The position numbers and the translations under genes were made by a program. The notes under the pieces were generated by a model. The model made no database searches, was not told the origin of the DNA, and saw only the letters and a list, made by a program, of their open reading frames with translations. Positions 23,761-37,000 of a stretch of 64,000 nt of DNA are shown in pieces (position 1 is the stretch's first letter; each line of letters starts with the position of its first letter). The DNA comes from Lagopus muta (Eukaryota; Chordata; Aves; Galliformes; Phasianidae). Where the stretch lies: assembly GCF_023343835.1 (NCBI RefSeq), contig NC_064435.1, forward strand, positions 82,656,134-82,720,133, read 5' to 3'.

Positions 23761-26049
23761 CAGGAAATTAATTAAATTAAACTTTCTATTCTATGTACCC
23801 AATCTTAAAATTCAAGGCATGTGACAATTTCATGCCTGTGGTCTCCTTTTCTATTGTGGTGTACGTGTGACTTTGAGAAGCATGCCCTACTCCCTTGCAT
23901 AAAACGCACTGATTGTATTTACCTAATCTCCCTTTGGATATACATTCATCCATGACCCAGTCATTTCAAAACTTGCTTTTGGCTCTGTGCTTATTCCATT
24001 TCTAATGTTGTATCTTTACAGGGAATAATTAGGGTACAAGGAAAGGTCATGGTGCAGATAACCAGAAAAATCAATGCAATTCTGATGCTACACGAGAATC
24101 TTCACCATTAAGAGGCTAAGCACCTCACTTCATTTAATTGTTACATTTGCTTTTTGGGAAGTGATGTGAGGACGTGCTGTAGTCTGATCACAGCTCTGAT
24201 GGCAGCACCAGAATGTGTCTGCCTTTCAGGAGCAATGCTTTTTTCATGAACACTCTACAGTGGCAATTATTCCTTCCCACTGCTTCTTTGTAGGGATAAT
24301 AGGAATTTCTGACAGAAACTTTGTAAGGACTGTAATTCAGGTGTATCGTATGGTGGGCACAGTCCCTTTGTGCCTTAGAGAGCTTGTCCTCCTACAGAAT
24401 TGTTCAAGGTACCATTGTCAGTAGAGCCCTGGCTCCACAGCCATCTTGGAGAGGTTAGGTTTCGCGGTAATTCCAGCTCTGTCGTTGCTGTTGGCCTACA
24501 TCTGGAAGAATATTCTGTCTTTCATGCCACTCTTGAATATCAATTTGTTCTTTAAAATGTGTTTCTGGAGTCCTGCACGTATGCATATTTATGAACTAAG
24601 AATTTGGGCCTCGTTCTGTGTCATCTGATATTACCCTCTGGTTTTGGATAGCGGTGGGTGTGTGGATGCCACGGTGCTGTGACACTAAGCTATGAATTCT
24701 GCAGTTAAACACAGATCTAAACTCAAGAATGGAGGTGAGGAGTGCATTGCAGAGAACTACTTCTGACTTTCATTCACAAAGTACTTTGTCTTGGATGACC
24801 TCTATGTTTGTTGGCCAAAACACTTTAGACCTCCTTTGGTACATTACATTGTTCTCCCCGTTCAGACAACTGGGTTTAATTTTCAGCACATAGTTATTCT
24901 ACGCTTCTTTGTGTATTTCCTCTTCATCTCCCCTAAACTAAATGCACTTTGACAGTTACCACCAAGAAAAAAAAATTTCCATTCTGTGTCTCATTGGATG
25001 CAATACTGTAAAGTGAACCATTCCCTCCTGCATGAGTACTACTATAGTCTGCTGTATTGACTGTTGATTTGGAACTTATAATGGTGCTTTGCTTGACCCT
25101 GTAATTCCCAATGAATCTTTTACAATTTTGGAGGCTCTGGTTAAGTACACGCATTCTGCTGTTGCTTGGTCTGGTCCACAATGAGTGGCATAAGAACCCA
25201 AGACCCTATTTCAGATACACTCAGATACAGGTTTTTAAAACCTTCTACCTACAATAGTTGAACCCTATTATATAGCTTTCAAATACAGATGTTTAGTACT
25301 CTAGAACAAGAGTTTTATCTTTCTTTTTTTTCCCTTTTACACTTCTACACCTGATATTTTCTTCACCCTCATCACACTATAAGCTTGAATAGAATGTTCA
25401 TTTTGTATCACTACCAGTTAGGGTGAATTTAGCATTTGTGGATGAAAAAAATTGTGGTTATCTTTTAATTTATTTTCAGTTTGGAGTGTAGGTATATATT
25501 TAGCTTAATACAGCTGTTGTTGACTCAGTGTTCATGAAGTGCTCCTTTTTAATGTCTTCCAATGTCTGATTTTGTGAAAGATTACATATGCTTTTATTAA
25601 TCTGCTGGAGCCCTGGGACCATCTCATGCCCTGAGATATTTCCGTTTTATCTCTAGGTCATTTTGGAGTTCTGTTTTCACCACCTTGAAAATAAAGAAAC
25701 AGCTCTGCATGCTTGTGTGTTTCCACTTTCAATTTAAGGATGTTGTCCTATGCTCAGGGGAATACATCCTCATCTTTTGCAACATGCCCAAGAAAGGTTC
25801 AGGTGATAGTCCAAAAGTATGGATTAATCTGTTGACAGATAAAACCCCTCATTAGTAGTCAAAATATTGTCTTTCCAGGGGAATTCCTTTTCTGAAGAAC
25901 ATCCTTCGTTTGGGGGAGAGGAGGAGGGGGATGGACAGCTTTGTGTTTTTACTGCATTGTCACCAACACCCAAGACTCTGTTTCATCTTCTGTTCTTGAT
26001 CTCATATATACAATGACATAACTTCTATCTCAACATTCACTTACTCTTT

Positions 26050-26091
26050 TTGTGTTTTTTTTGTTTTTTGTTTTTGTTTTTTGTTTTAAAT
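26050..26091 (+). repeat. T-rich low-complexity tract
   Basis: Runs of T are broken by single G bases. The open frames here are artefacts of composition. Confidence 0.85.
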
Positions 26092-27149
26092 ATAGAAATG
26101 GCTGTTTGTGTCTTTATTTGTAACGTGGCTCTAAAAGCTGCTAGCACTTGGAGACAGGCATTCAGACATTCCAGGCTTCCTTCTTTTGACTTGCCTTTAT
26201 GCATCGGTGTCTTGAGAGGGTGCTTCATTCTTCAGAGGAAGATGAAGTACCTCACTTTATTTTACTGTGATATACTATCATAGCTGTAGTAGCTGAGCAG
26301 TAGGGATCCTAACAACTAGAAACAGTGTCATTAATCTGTGAAAGAAGTTCTTTGGATTTTATTATTCCCAGAAGGCACATATTTTTTTTCCATCCTTGCT
26401 CCATCCCTCTGTTTTCAGATCATAGATTCAGAACTGTCAGTTTGCAAAGTATCAACCCAGATTTTCTGCTGGAATAAATTGCTATGTCCCCTTTGTACCT
26501 TAAGGGATATGCTGAATGCTGCTCAGGCAGGGCCTTGTGCTGAACTTCTTAGGCCAATAGATAGGGCTGTTTATCTGAGGCAAATGCAGAGGTGCTCACT
26601 GAAAGGTCTGGGAATTCTGATTCATGAGTCTCACATAATGAGGTACATGCTTATCCAGTGATAAAGGCTCTCAGGAGGTGGTGAACATCTGGCCAAAAAA
26701 ACCTCAAACAAATGTTTCTCTCTTGTTGATGGAGCATTAAAATGAGACATGGAAAATAGTGCTTTCAGACTGTGGGTGAGAAGAATTCAGGATGCCTATA
26801 CAACTTTCTCCTCTTTTATCGCCGTCAATGCTTACAGTTTTCTCAGTTACCTCTCAGTAGTTCTACAACAAGATACATAATAAATACACATGAGAAAAAA
26901 ACCTTAGGTGAGCATCTAATGTGTTGCAGGTGTTGCAGGCTTCAGGAAATGAATGTCACTGAACACATAGTAGCGTTAATGAGAAATGGAGTGTTGCTAC
27001 AAGTTGCTCAGAGTAACCTATGATTTTTCCCTACAGTCGTGATGTATGTTATACCCCTGTAAGGACCATTGAATATCCAAAGTGATGTAAACAGGCAGTA
27101 TTTTAAGTAAGGATGATGTACTTTGTCTTCTTTTGCTTGTATTTTATGC

Positions 27150-28110
27150 AGCCAGTGATCAAAGATGTTGAACAGGAGTGGCCCCAGTACCGAGCCCTGG
27201 AGGACACCACTTGTGACTGGCTGCCAACTGGGTTTAACTCCACTCACCACAACTCTTTGGGCATGGACATCCAGCCAGTGTTTCACCCAGCAGGGTGTAT
27301 GCCCATCCAAACCATGGGCAGCCAGCTTCTCTGTGAGGATGTTGTGGGGAACAGTGTCAAAGGCTTTAGTGAAGTCCAGGTAGACCACATCAAACAGCCT
27401 TACCTTCATCCACAAGGGTTACCTCGTCATAGACAAAAGTCATGTTTGTCAAATGGGATCTACCATTCACAAATCCATGCTGACTGGGCCTAATCCCCTG
27501 GTAGACCTTTAACTGATCCATGATGGCTCCTGAGATCATCTGTTCCGTAACCTTCCCTGGCACCAAGGTGAGACTGATAGGTCTGTAGCTACCAGGATCA
27601 TCTTTCTGTCCCTTTTTGAAGATGGGCATCACATTTGTATTTAGGGAACAACTAGTCTTACTAGTAAAGACTGAGGGAAAGGAGGCATTAAGTACCTCAG
27701 CCTTATCAGGTCACTGTGTTCCCTTCTGCTTCCAATAGGGGATGGAGATTCTTCCTAGACCTCCTCTTACTGTTGATGTGTTTATAGAAATATTTCTTGT
27801 CTTTCACCTTAGTGGCCACATCTAGTTCTAGCTGGGCTTTGGCCTTTCTAATTTTCTCCCTGGGCAGCTTCACTACATATTTGTAATCCTCATAATTTGC
27901 TTGCCCCCTCTTCCAGAGACCACAAATTTTCCTTTTGTTTCTGAGTTCCAGCCAATTCCATAGACCTCGGCTTGTGTAATGTATTTGTGAATTTTTAAAA
28001 TTGTGGGAGTTTGACTTGCTATAAATTAGCCTTGATGCTTTATTATAGACAACAGACGTCACTGAACTTTTTCTTTTAGTTCTCTTTGAAAATAGTGCTT
28101 TCCTCATTCT
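27150..28110 (-). mobile_element. CR1 LINE ORF2 relic (reverse transcriptase), reverse orientation
   Basis: On the minus strand the first part (28,107-27,706) shows RKAKAQLELD and KYFYKHINSKRRSR, typical of CR1 just before the reverse transcriptase. A KAEVLN-like segment follows, then MPIFKKGQKDDPGSYRPISL (near 27,630-27,570), [32 protein letters not shown] (near 27,390-27,340) and [17 protein letters not shown] (near 27,215-27,165). Motif order and spacing are those of CR1 ORF2. At least two frame breaks separate the pieces, and similarity stops after LFNIF, before the catalytic FADD box, so the copy is truncated and inactive. Confidence 0.93.
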
Positions 28111-28658
28111 GTGCCACAGAGAGAGCTTGGGTTGAACGGGCTGAAAGAATGTGACAATTGCCTGTGGATGTATGTGTAAAGTTTCTTAAATCCAAAATGG
28201 TTACTTAGAATGTTCATACACTCTCTCCTACAACCGTAAGAAATTCTAAGCTTGTCAATTAGGGCAACATGGTTTTCCAAATAAAAGCAAACAGTGTCTC
28301 CTCAATCTTCCTCAGAACTTCTTCGGATGAACTCTGAGAGGAAAAAAAATAATTATCAATGTTTAAAGTTGTACTGACCTCCAAAATAAGCTTTCCAGGA
28401 TTCACTGCTGCATGATTTATCTTTTCTGCGGTGTTTTGTAGGAGGTAATTTCTGAACTGGTTATGATTTGAAAGAGTTGGCCCGTAAGCCAACCTCAATG
28501 AAATTGGAACAACATGTCACCGAAGGTCCTCATCCCATGGTATGTACTTGGAAATACAACTTGCCAGTGTGGAGAGGGTTCTGGCAATTCAGTGAAACTA
28601 AACTCAATTACCATGGATAGAAATTGCTGCAGGAACTTTTCATTGTATTGCAGTTTTG

Positions 28659-28717
28659 CTGTGTGTGTTTGTGTGGGTGGTTGGGTGTGCACTTTGCGTG
28701 CATGCGTGTGTGTGTTG
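28659..28717 (+). repeat. GT-rich alternating tract
   Basis: The tract is mostly alternating purine and pyrimidine, including GCGTGCATGCGTGTGTGTG at 28,696-28,714. Confidence 0.85.
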
Positions 28718-30449
28718 CTGCTTTACATTTAAGTTAGGGCAACTCTGACAGTTTGATTTGTGGAGAGAAATGACAATTTTCTGTTAAATTATTGACACAG
28801 AAGGGAAAATACTTCTCTTCTTTGAAGTTAACTAAAACCAAATGGAATTGTTTCCCCAAGGGAAAAGTAGGAGTTTAGTTATGATGCATCCCCTCCCAGA
28901 AATCTTCCAAATTATACATACTGTACCCTCTGTTTATATAAATATGAATTACATGATTGTGTGTACAGGGTCATTTGTAGTTCAAATGGAAATGCAGTGC
29001 TGCTAGGCAGAGGCTATTGAAAAATAGACAGGGTTCTGAGATCTGCTGCTTAACCCTTTTCTAACATGATCTGTTGTGTGACTTTGCACAGATCTGACAG
29101 GAAAATTTGGCCCTGTGTCATGTGTAGATGTCCCAGTTTTGCTGGTAAATCTGTATTTCCATGAGGTTTGAAATGGATGTAGAGAGGCACATTGTTTCTC
29201 ATTTACTTGGTGAGCTCTGGTTGTACATTGTTGTTGACGGTGACAACCAACAGTTTATGCTCTGTATTAAATTTGCTTATGTGTTCTCATCCAGCTGTGA
29301 AATTCAAATTTTGCAAGGGATGTTTTCCCACAAGCAGGATAACAAATTTGTCAGATTGACCTAAGGGTTGTTCTTTTCCAATTTGCCAGTCATTTCTTTT
29401 TTATTTCGGCTAACTCAGTAATAGCTATTTTCAATGTCATTAAGCCATAAATAAATCGTCTTTTGAAACTTTTTTCTATGTCAGATCATCATGTCTCTGT
29501 ATGTCAATGGAAATCTATTTTGGCTGAGTGTCTTTCTGTCTTTTAATCTGAGTAAGTGTTTATCAAATTTAGTTTCACCACAGGGCATTGAATTACATTT
29601 GTACTCTTATTGTCTATATCCTTGGACTTAGTTTCTGCTGCCCTATTCTCCTGCCAGTTCTCTGTGGAAATGTAGACAGAAGTGATAGAGTTCCTCTTGG
29701 TAGCTCTGAGCGGTTCAAATGTGACACACACAAAGTAGGAATGCCACAACTACTGCCTTGTAGACAAAAAAAAATAATATGTTCCTAGTCTGTTGCTCTT
29801 CATCTCCCACCTCCCAAATTTCATCACAGTTTTCCCCAAAGCTCTGCAAGCTTTGGGTAGTCTGGAACTTATTTTATCTCTGAGAATGCCTCCTCTGCAC
29901 AAAATTTTCTTCTGAGATGAACTTTTTTTTTTTACTATAAATGAGGAGTAATCAACACTGAACATGTGTGATGTTGTCTATTGTCAGAATAAGTTTAGCA
30001 TGCATGTTCTGTCTTTGTGAGAAAAAGAAGTTGAACTGAAGCCCCTGAGAAGCAGTCCATGTTGTTCTGGAGATACTCTTTAGTGCAGGCAAAGATGACA
30101 TGGCACTCAGCAAGACGTCTTGAACCAGTTCTTCATATGATCTCTTTTTGCACCGTTTAACTGATGCAGAATGCACAGTTTAACTGATGTGTTAAAACAC
30201 ATCTTTTATCCCTCTACTCCTGTTGACTGAAAGCTTTTTGTGGCATTTGCTGCAAAGGTGATAGGAGCACTGCATCTGTTTCCAATTGTAGAGTCAAATG
30301 CATCACACTGCTCCTAAAAAGTGACCTGTGTACCAGAGTTGCTGTGGTTGGGCAGTAGAGTAACTTTGTTTTACTGAAGAGGCTTTGAATAAACTGGTCA
30401 AATTCAGACAAATAATGTTAGGCAAGTGACTTTTTCCTCTGTTTCCAGG

Positions 30450-30515
30450 ATTTGGACTAAATTATCCCTATGTGTTCCTTGCAATTCGGGATATTCTATG
30501 TTCCTATGATTCTGA
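30450..30515 (+). mobile_element. CR1 LINE 3' end fragment, forward orientation
   Basis: GGATTTGGACTAAATTATCC and GGATATTCTATGTTCCTATG ending in ATTCTGA correspond to the last 65 or so bases of CR1 including its tail repeat. Confidence 0.75.
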
Positions 30516-30879
30516 CCACTGCTGTGTGTCCCATTGCTATTCTCAATTCTTTATAAATCATTTTACACAGTATCAAGAGATGTTTCCATTTCCATAAGCA
30601 GCAAATTTGCAAAAGGCACATCCATAATGGCCTGTTAATAAAAAGCAGTGCAGAGGGATACAGTTTCAGAAAGCAAACTGTTGAATTAGATACACAGGTA
30701 TCAGTATTGGATTCGCAGGTATCAGTATCTATCAGCCCAACACTATATCTCTTCTGGTCTCACCTTAGGTAATGCTAGATCCAGTAAGGTCAGTAGGCTT
30801 TTCCAGTTAAAATGGAAATAGGGCAGTTGTATCACCTGAAATTTGTAGTAGCTTCTCTCATTTGAAGATTGTTCTTGGG

Positions 30880-30904
30880 TTTTTTTTTGTTTTTTTTTTT
30901 TTTT
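30880..30904 (+). repeat. Poly-T tract
   Basis: This is a near-pure T run with a single G interruption. Confidence 0.85.
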
Positions 30905-33709
30905 GATAGACAAAGCCATGGAAATAATACAGACGTTTTGCTTTCTGAAAGTAAGTTTTCAAGAACCTTTATTCATGCAGTCCTGAGAATTTTAGCTTCA
31001 CCATACTTCCACTGAGTGAAATATTTCTGCTGTTCACAGTTGTGCAGTGATCAGTACAAATAGTATTGCATTTTTGTTCTTCCCTGTTTTGCTGAAGGCA
31101 ATGATAAATCTGCTGCAGCCTTTTAAGGTTTGAGATTGTCTAATGAAAGGCACAGCTTAGGAGCTGCATCTTGTTTTTAAAGTACTGGCCTGTTCAGAAT
31201 ACAGATTGAATTTTTGTGACTCTTTACTCTCCACCTGCAATCTGTAGCATCAAGAAGAAGCGTGAGTATACCCTGACCTTTAATAATTTTAGGCTGATTC
31301 CCAGTATCAGAGCTCTGGGCTTTTGGAGAAGCTTCCTAATTGGAGTGGTGGACTGGGGAAAGAACAAACTGATTAAATTCTTTAAAGATGAATCAAGATG
31401 AATCCTGGTAAATAAGTTATTACTCTCTTCCCTTATTCTAACAATAGTATTATAGGGCTATATGATATCTAGTCAAACCAAAGTGCATAAAATAAGTTAG
31501 TTATGTGAATTCATTGAGTAGTCATTAGTGTTATTCAGCATTTTTAGGTCCTTCCCTACTCTAATCTTTGGATTTTGTATGATGGCTTTGATCTGCTTCT
31601 GCAGCCCAATATCCTGCCCGTGCTCACCCTTCCAACTCGAAAACATCCTTTCCAAGTATCTTGCCCTCTGATTTAAGCTTGAGAAGACATGGCTTGCAGC
31701 TTATATCCTCTGGAATCCAATGTTCTTTTTTCCCCCTGCTGTTTACCTGCAGCCCTTCCTAACCTGCCTGGTTAACCCAGCAAATCTTACCAGACCCCAG
31801 CAGACATTACCCCAATCCTCACAGCGTCATTACCCACAATCTTCTGTAGCATCCAGACTGACCCCAGTCCCTCACAGCCCTGCTTGTCCTAACGAGTGAG
31901 GAATAGTTCTACTACCCTGCCTATGGCTCTGCTGATGTCATGGCACAGCCTCTCCTCTTGGCTTTTAGGCACTGCTTGGAGAAGTGGGGAATGAGAAGGC
32001 AAGGAAAGACAAGCTGTACCCAGCCTGGAAGTTTCTATGTGTTCGCAGGATGTGCTGGGCTCTGAGCTGCTTTTCTGCCCTATCCCTGCTGCTTTGCAAG
32101 GGACAGCTTTTCAAGGAGGCTTGTCAAAGATGTGGCAAAAATTATAAGATTTATTCTGTGAACAAAGAGATGCCAGGAAAAATGAAGGTAGGTAAGAAAC
32201 ACAGACATAAAGATCCAAGTTTTTAGAAATACTATCTGCATATTTTACAAACTTTTGCATAGCAGCACACTGAATCAACTCTGTCTCCTCTTTCATTATT
32301 TATCTCTAGAGCATTAAAGGAACACCTTCTTAATGAGCCACCACAGAAGAAGTAATTACTTTTGGCTTGGCATTTATCAAGGGTAATTTAATTGTTGTTT
32401 TGTCCTTGGTCAGATTTGCACATTAATTCAAAGCTCAGTTCTGTTCTAAGGAGTGAATTAATGGAAAAAGCACTGAGGAAAATGTTCATGTTTATGGACT
32501 TTCTTCTTAAGTTTGCAAGTGAGAAAATACATTTTTCTAGATGCTAGCACCTGAAGATGAAGATTCATGAAGTTAGACAGGATTCTCTCTACTGTCTACA
32601 GAACAACCATTTACAAAGTCCCCATTGTCCAATCTGTGGTTTGTGCAGCTGCATTTTCTAAAGAGAAGATCTTCAACTTGTGATACTCAGATCCTAGGGG
32701 CTGCACAGATCTCTTCCAAGACTCTGTGAAGAGTAGCTAAGAAAACCATGTCTGCTAATAACCTTCAGTTTGCTTGCAGAGCTGCATTTATCCCACTGGG
32801 AAAAGAAATAAAGTAAAAACCCAACCCCCAAAACTTTAAACATTTCCAAATTAAAAAGTATTGAGAGCCATTTGTGTGGTTTGTCCTATAGTTATGTGAA
32901 TGTAGAAAGTCAAAAGACTATTAAATTTACAGAGTTGTTCCTAGGGAGGGAAGTGGGACTGTGGCCATGCACCTAAAGATGTGTTTGGGCTTGTTCTATT
33001 TAGTGTGTGTAGGGAAGCTGCTAAATCATCCATTAAATCCTGATGAGTGTTTGTTGGATTGTCCTTTTTTTCCTGGTACAGTTCTGATTAAATAGGAATT
33101 GCTCTCATTCAGCTTCATTGCACTGATAGATGCTTGGGATGTGGCACATCAGAGCTGCCTGCAATAAGCAAAACAAACTGTACTGATACAAATATGAACT
33201 GATCAAAACAAATCCAGCATCAGCTGAAGTGCAATAGCTATAAACAGAATTACTGAAAATTACAAGCATACAAATATTAATTTTCACGGCTTTTATTGGC
33301 ATCTTTGCATCCATCATCTGATTTATCCACTGAAGTGTATTTCTGCAGAATTAGGCCCTGTGTAAAGATAGTATAAAACGTGTGTGTGTATGTATCTTTT
33401 TTAATTCATTTTTTAAGTTTTAGGCATCCTTCCTAAATGAGGTTCCTTTAAGTAGTGGCTATTCAATTACACGGGTATGCAATGCTGTTGGACTTGATAT
33501 ATCTTTTCTTGGCTGACTGACACACTTTGGAGGAAAGAGCGTTTTGAATTGTTCTGCACCACTTTGTTGCACTTGTGATGAAGTGCCTATAGGAAGGGCA
33601 GATGCTGAATACCTAAAAAATGTGTCTGATTTGCTCTTTTCTTCGGATATATGCATACATACAGATTTTATGTTGTTAAAACCTTTGTCGTTGTATGGGA
33701 ACTGCTGAG

Positions 33710-33990
33710 TCACAGCCTGAACCTCTGATTGATCACCTGAGGTGAGCCATGAGTCAGCCAGAGGAGCACAGGTGAAGGCAATTCAGCTGTGCTGCAGGAA
33801 GGGGTGGAGCCAGGCTCCAGCCCTCCTGGACCTATTTAAGAGCTGGCTACCAGAGGGGAAGGATCTCTTCTGGAGATCCCCTCTTTTGGTGTCTTCTGGT
33901 GAGCTCAACCCAAGGGTAAGCTCTTCCACTTATTCTCTTTTTGTGATCGTTGTCTGCTTTGCCTTACTCTCTTGATTATATTGCGATTAT
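33710..33990 (+). repeat. LTR-like interspersed repeat, copy B
   Basis: Blocks shared with copy A in the same order are TCACAGCCTGAACC, GAGCACAGGTGAAGGCAAT, GGTGGAGCCAGGCTCCAG, CCTATTTAAGAGCTGGC (TATA-like), TCTGGAGATC and GGTAAGC. The two copies have diverged considerably, so they are old or belong to different subfamilies. A solo LTR is the simplest reading, not proven. Confidence 0.5.
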
Positions 33991-34054
33991 AACATCTTGA
34001 TGTCTATTGATTATACACAATTATATTGTGATTATAACATCTTGGCTATATAGT
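33971..34054 (+). repeat. Imperfect tandem duplication (AT-rich)
   Basis: GATTATAACATCTTG occurs at about 33,985 and again at about 34,030, each preceded by ATTATATTG(C/T). It is a local direct duplication at the right edge of LTR-like copy B. Confidence 0.7.
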
Positions 34055-37000
34055 TGTGTTGCAAATTGCATTCCTAAACCCACAGGCATCTGGTTTGTAT
34101 GTGCTCTAAAAAAAGAGAGGAGATAAAGACAACACCATTTCCAAATGCAGTTATGCTGGGTTTGGTAGAAGTAAGTGAGACTTGCCTGCGGTGGACTGAA
34201 TGAAGCCATGATGATGCTAAAAAGGCCAAATGTACTCAAAGTGCAGCAACAGAGAACCAGTTATTAGGTCAGCTAGACACCCTAAGCTGTTAGTTTAAAT
34301 ATAGTGATAAAAATATATTTTCAAGTTTGTAATCTGAACATACCAATTTGCAGTGGCGAGGAGTAAAAAGACAACTTTGGAAAGCTGTGTATTTGAAGTG
34401 TTTTTTGCATGGAGATATGCACGTACACATGGAATTTTTTTAAATTAAGTCATCCAATTTCTTTTTAAATTAATTAGCATGCCTGATGTGGTTCTGCAAA
34501 TTCTTTCAATTCCATCTCAGTATGTTCGGTCCTTAAGTATGTTTGAAAATCCAGACCAAGTGATTGAGCTAAAATTATTTCATGCACTTATTTGTCATTG
34601 GGGAAAATAACTCATGATTTTGGATCATGAGTTTGGATGTTGCATTTATGGCTAATATTTATATGATTGCAGTCACTAAACAAATGTCAGGGGCTACCAA
34701 GACAGGCATCCTAGTGAAGTAGCAGTCATGAACTTGGGGTAACTTGACCACAGTGTCAGGGGACTGTAGCAGGTGTAAGCTGTGGAGCAAGTTTTTAGAG
34801 TCATTTGGAGAGCAGGCTATGATTTCACTGGTTCTACTGAACCCGCTGTAATAGCATCCACTGCATCTGTGTGTAGGCACAATTACAGTGGAGACCAAAT
34901 ATGTAAAATGTGTTGAAAGTTTTGGCTCATTAGGATTATGACACCTTATCCACAACTAAACCTGTATGTAACATTCAATTTCAATAAGCAAGCAAAGCAA
35001 ACCCTCTGTCTCAGTGTTCTTCATACCACATCTTTTGAAGACAGAGGTATGAAGCAAATCCTGTAAAAGCAGAGTGCCTAAAAGTGTTTTACTAAAGTAT
35101 TTTCTTTAGCAGGCCTTGTAAAAAATAAAAAAAAAAAGTGCTGTTAGAGGTGGGAGTAGAGATTACTGTAAGATTATAGAGCCTTTACAGATCAAAGTAA
35201 AGTTTGAGGAATGGGCTGTGTAGAAGGCATGATGCTCAAGGAAGAGGACAGAAAGGCTCAGTGCCACAGACTTGTGCAATTTCTGTGCTGAGGGCAGTAC
35301 TGTTGCACCATTCAAACTGTAATTTGTAGTAGAAAAGTTCATGTCCCTTTTGGAAGGGGGCTGAGATGACACACAAGGAGCCATGACAACTGCTGAAAAT
35401 AATGTGAGAGCAGGGAAGTGGTGGATCTCTGTCCCTTCGTTTCCTGACTTTTACTTGGAGGAAAGTTTTCCTGGCTTATGCATGGCTTTGATTTTCCCAT
35501 CAAGCTATGCACTGACAGCTCAAATGTATCATCACACATGGAGACATGCTCACCAACAAGTAGAGAGAACTGCTCAGTGATTGTCAGAGTAGCTAACAAC
35601 TTGTTACCAAGCATGCATTTATCTGTATTTCACTGGTCATTTAGCAAGAAACTTTATAGAGTTTACACCATTTTGAGACACTTGAAGAAAAAATATTTGT
35701 TCAAGAACAAGAAAAGTAGGAATTCCTGACTTTTGGAAATCCTTTGGTGGGAGATAAAGGGAAGTTTTGATTAGCTGTTGTCATTTGCTTAGTGTACCTT
35801 AGCTGAATTAAATTTACCTATGGCTTGAAAACAGCCACCTTTGGGAATAGCTGTCATGTTGCAATTGTATTTCACAGCACAGGTGGTGGAGAAGTCTGTC
35901 TTAAACAGCCCAACATTTTATTGATGACATTGTAATGTATTCAACATAAGGGTCTCTATGTACAGAAAGCAGCTGATCAAGGATACATCTAATTCTTCAT
36001 TTGTTAGCACAAAGGTTTGTTCCAACACTGTCTTGGATCTGAGTTATGGTCAGATATTGAGGATGATGACAACCTTAGGATGCCTGGAAATACAAAGCAC
36101 TTTCACCACACTGGCTTCAATATGTTGTCATGTTATAATTACAGCCTTTTATTCATTGTCACTAACCTGTTTAAGTATTTGAGAACAAAGTGTTGTGGTT
36201 GTATAAAGCTTGATGTGAGAAAACGCAGCTCGTAAGATCTCTTCTAAGTGCTGCTGTTGTCATATGCAGTCCTCTTTGATCCCAACCACATAGCTCCATA
36301 GTAGCTCTGGGGATCTGTGAACCATTATTCCCTTCCTGTTTCAGATTGTGGCTGATGCTCATTAGAACAGCTCAGAATATCTCTTTGAAGAAATGTGGTG
36401 GTGACAGTGGCTGATCAAAAACAAAATGCTTGAAAACCTTAATGGAGAAAAGAGTCCCTATGTCAGAATTCCTTTAATCTGTTACTGGAGGGAAAATAGA
36501 CTAATGTTTAGGACATTAGATGGGATTCAGAAACACAAGATTCAGCTCCTAGCTTCCTTTCCTTAAAATAACTGTGCTACTAGACCTGTTCCTTTATTCT
36601 TCAGGAGAAAATATTGGGTCTTCTCTTTCCTGCAGAAGCCTGTAAGCATGATTTCCTCAAGTGTTGGGACAGTTCGATACTGATGGTGGTAGGAGATCAG
36701 GTAGGTGCTATTAGAGACCTGGGGTAGAGATGTTCTTTGGTTATTGAGAGATTCAGCCCTAAATGACCACCTTACTGTAGAACAGGTGTTGACAATATGT
36801 GCTGTTCCTCAGAGCTTTGGTGTCAGAGCAGAGTGTAATCACTTACCAACTCACAGAGCAGCCACAATGAATGATGGCACTAATCCCTGGGAATTATTCC
36901 TGCCGACATCAACTCATTTCAGGATGTAATTATGATACAGCCCTAATCTGGAGAGTTGCTGTGGGAAATGGATTACTCCATGGATTTATAAGACACCTAG

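Noticed and set aside
31984-32226. 80-codon + strand open frame with a hydrophobic Leu/Cys segment
   Set aside because: No recognisable signal peptide cleavage, family motif or splice structure; the length is within chance expectation.
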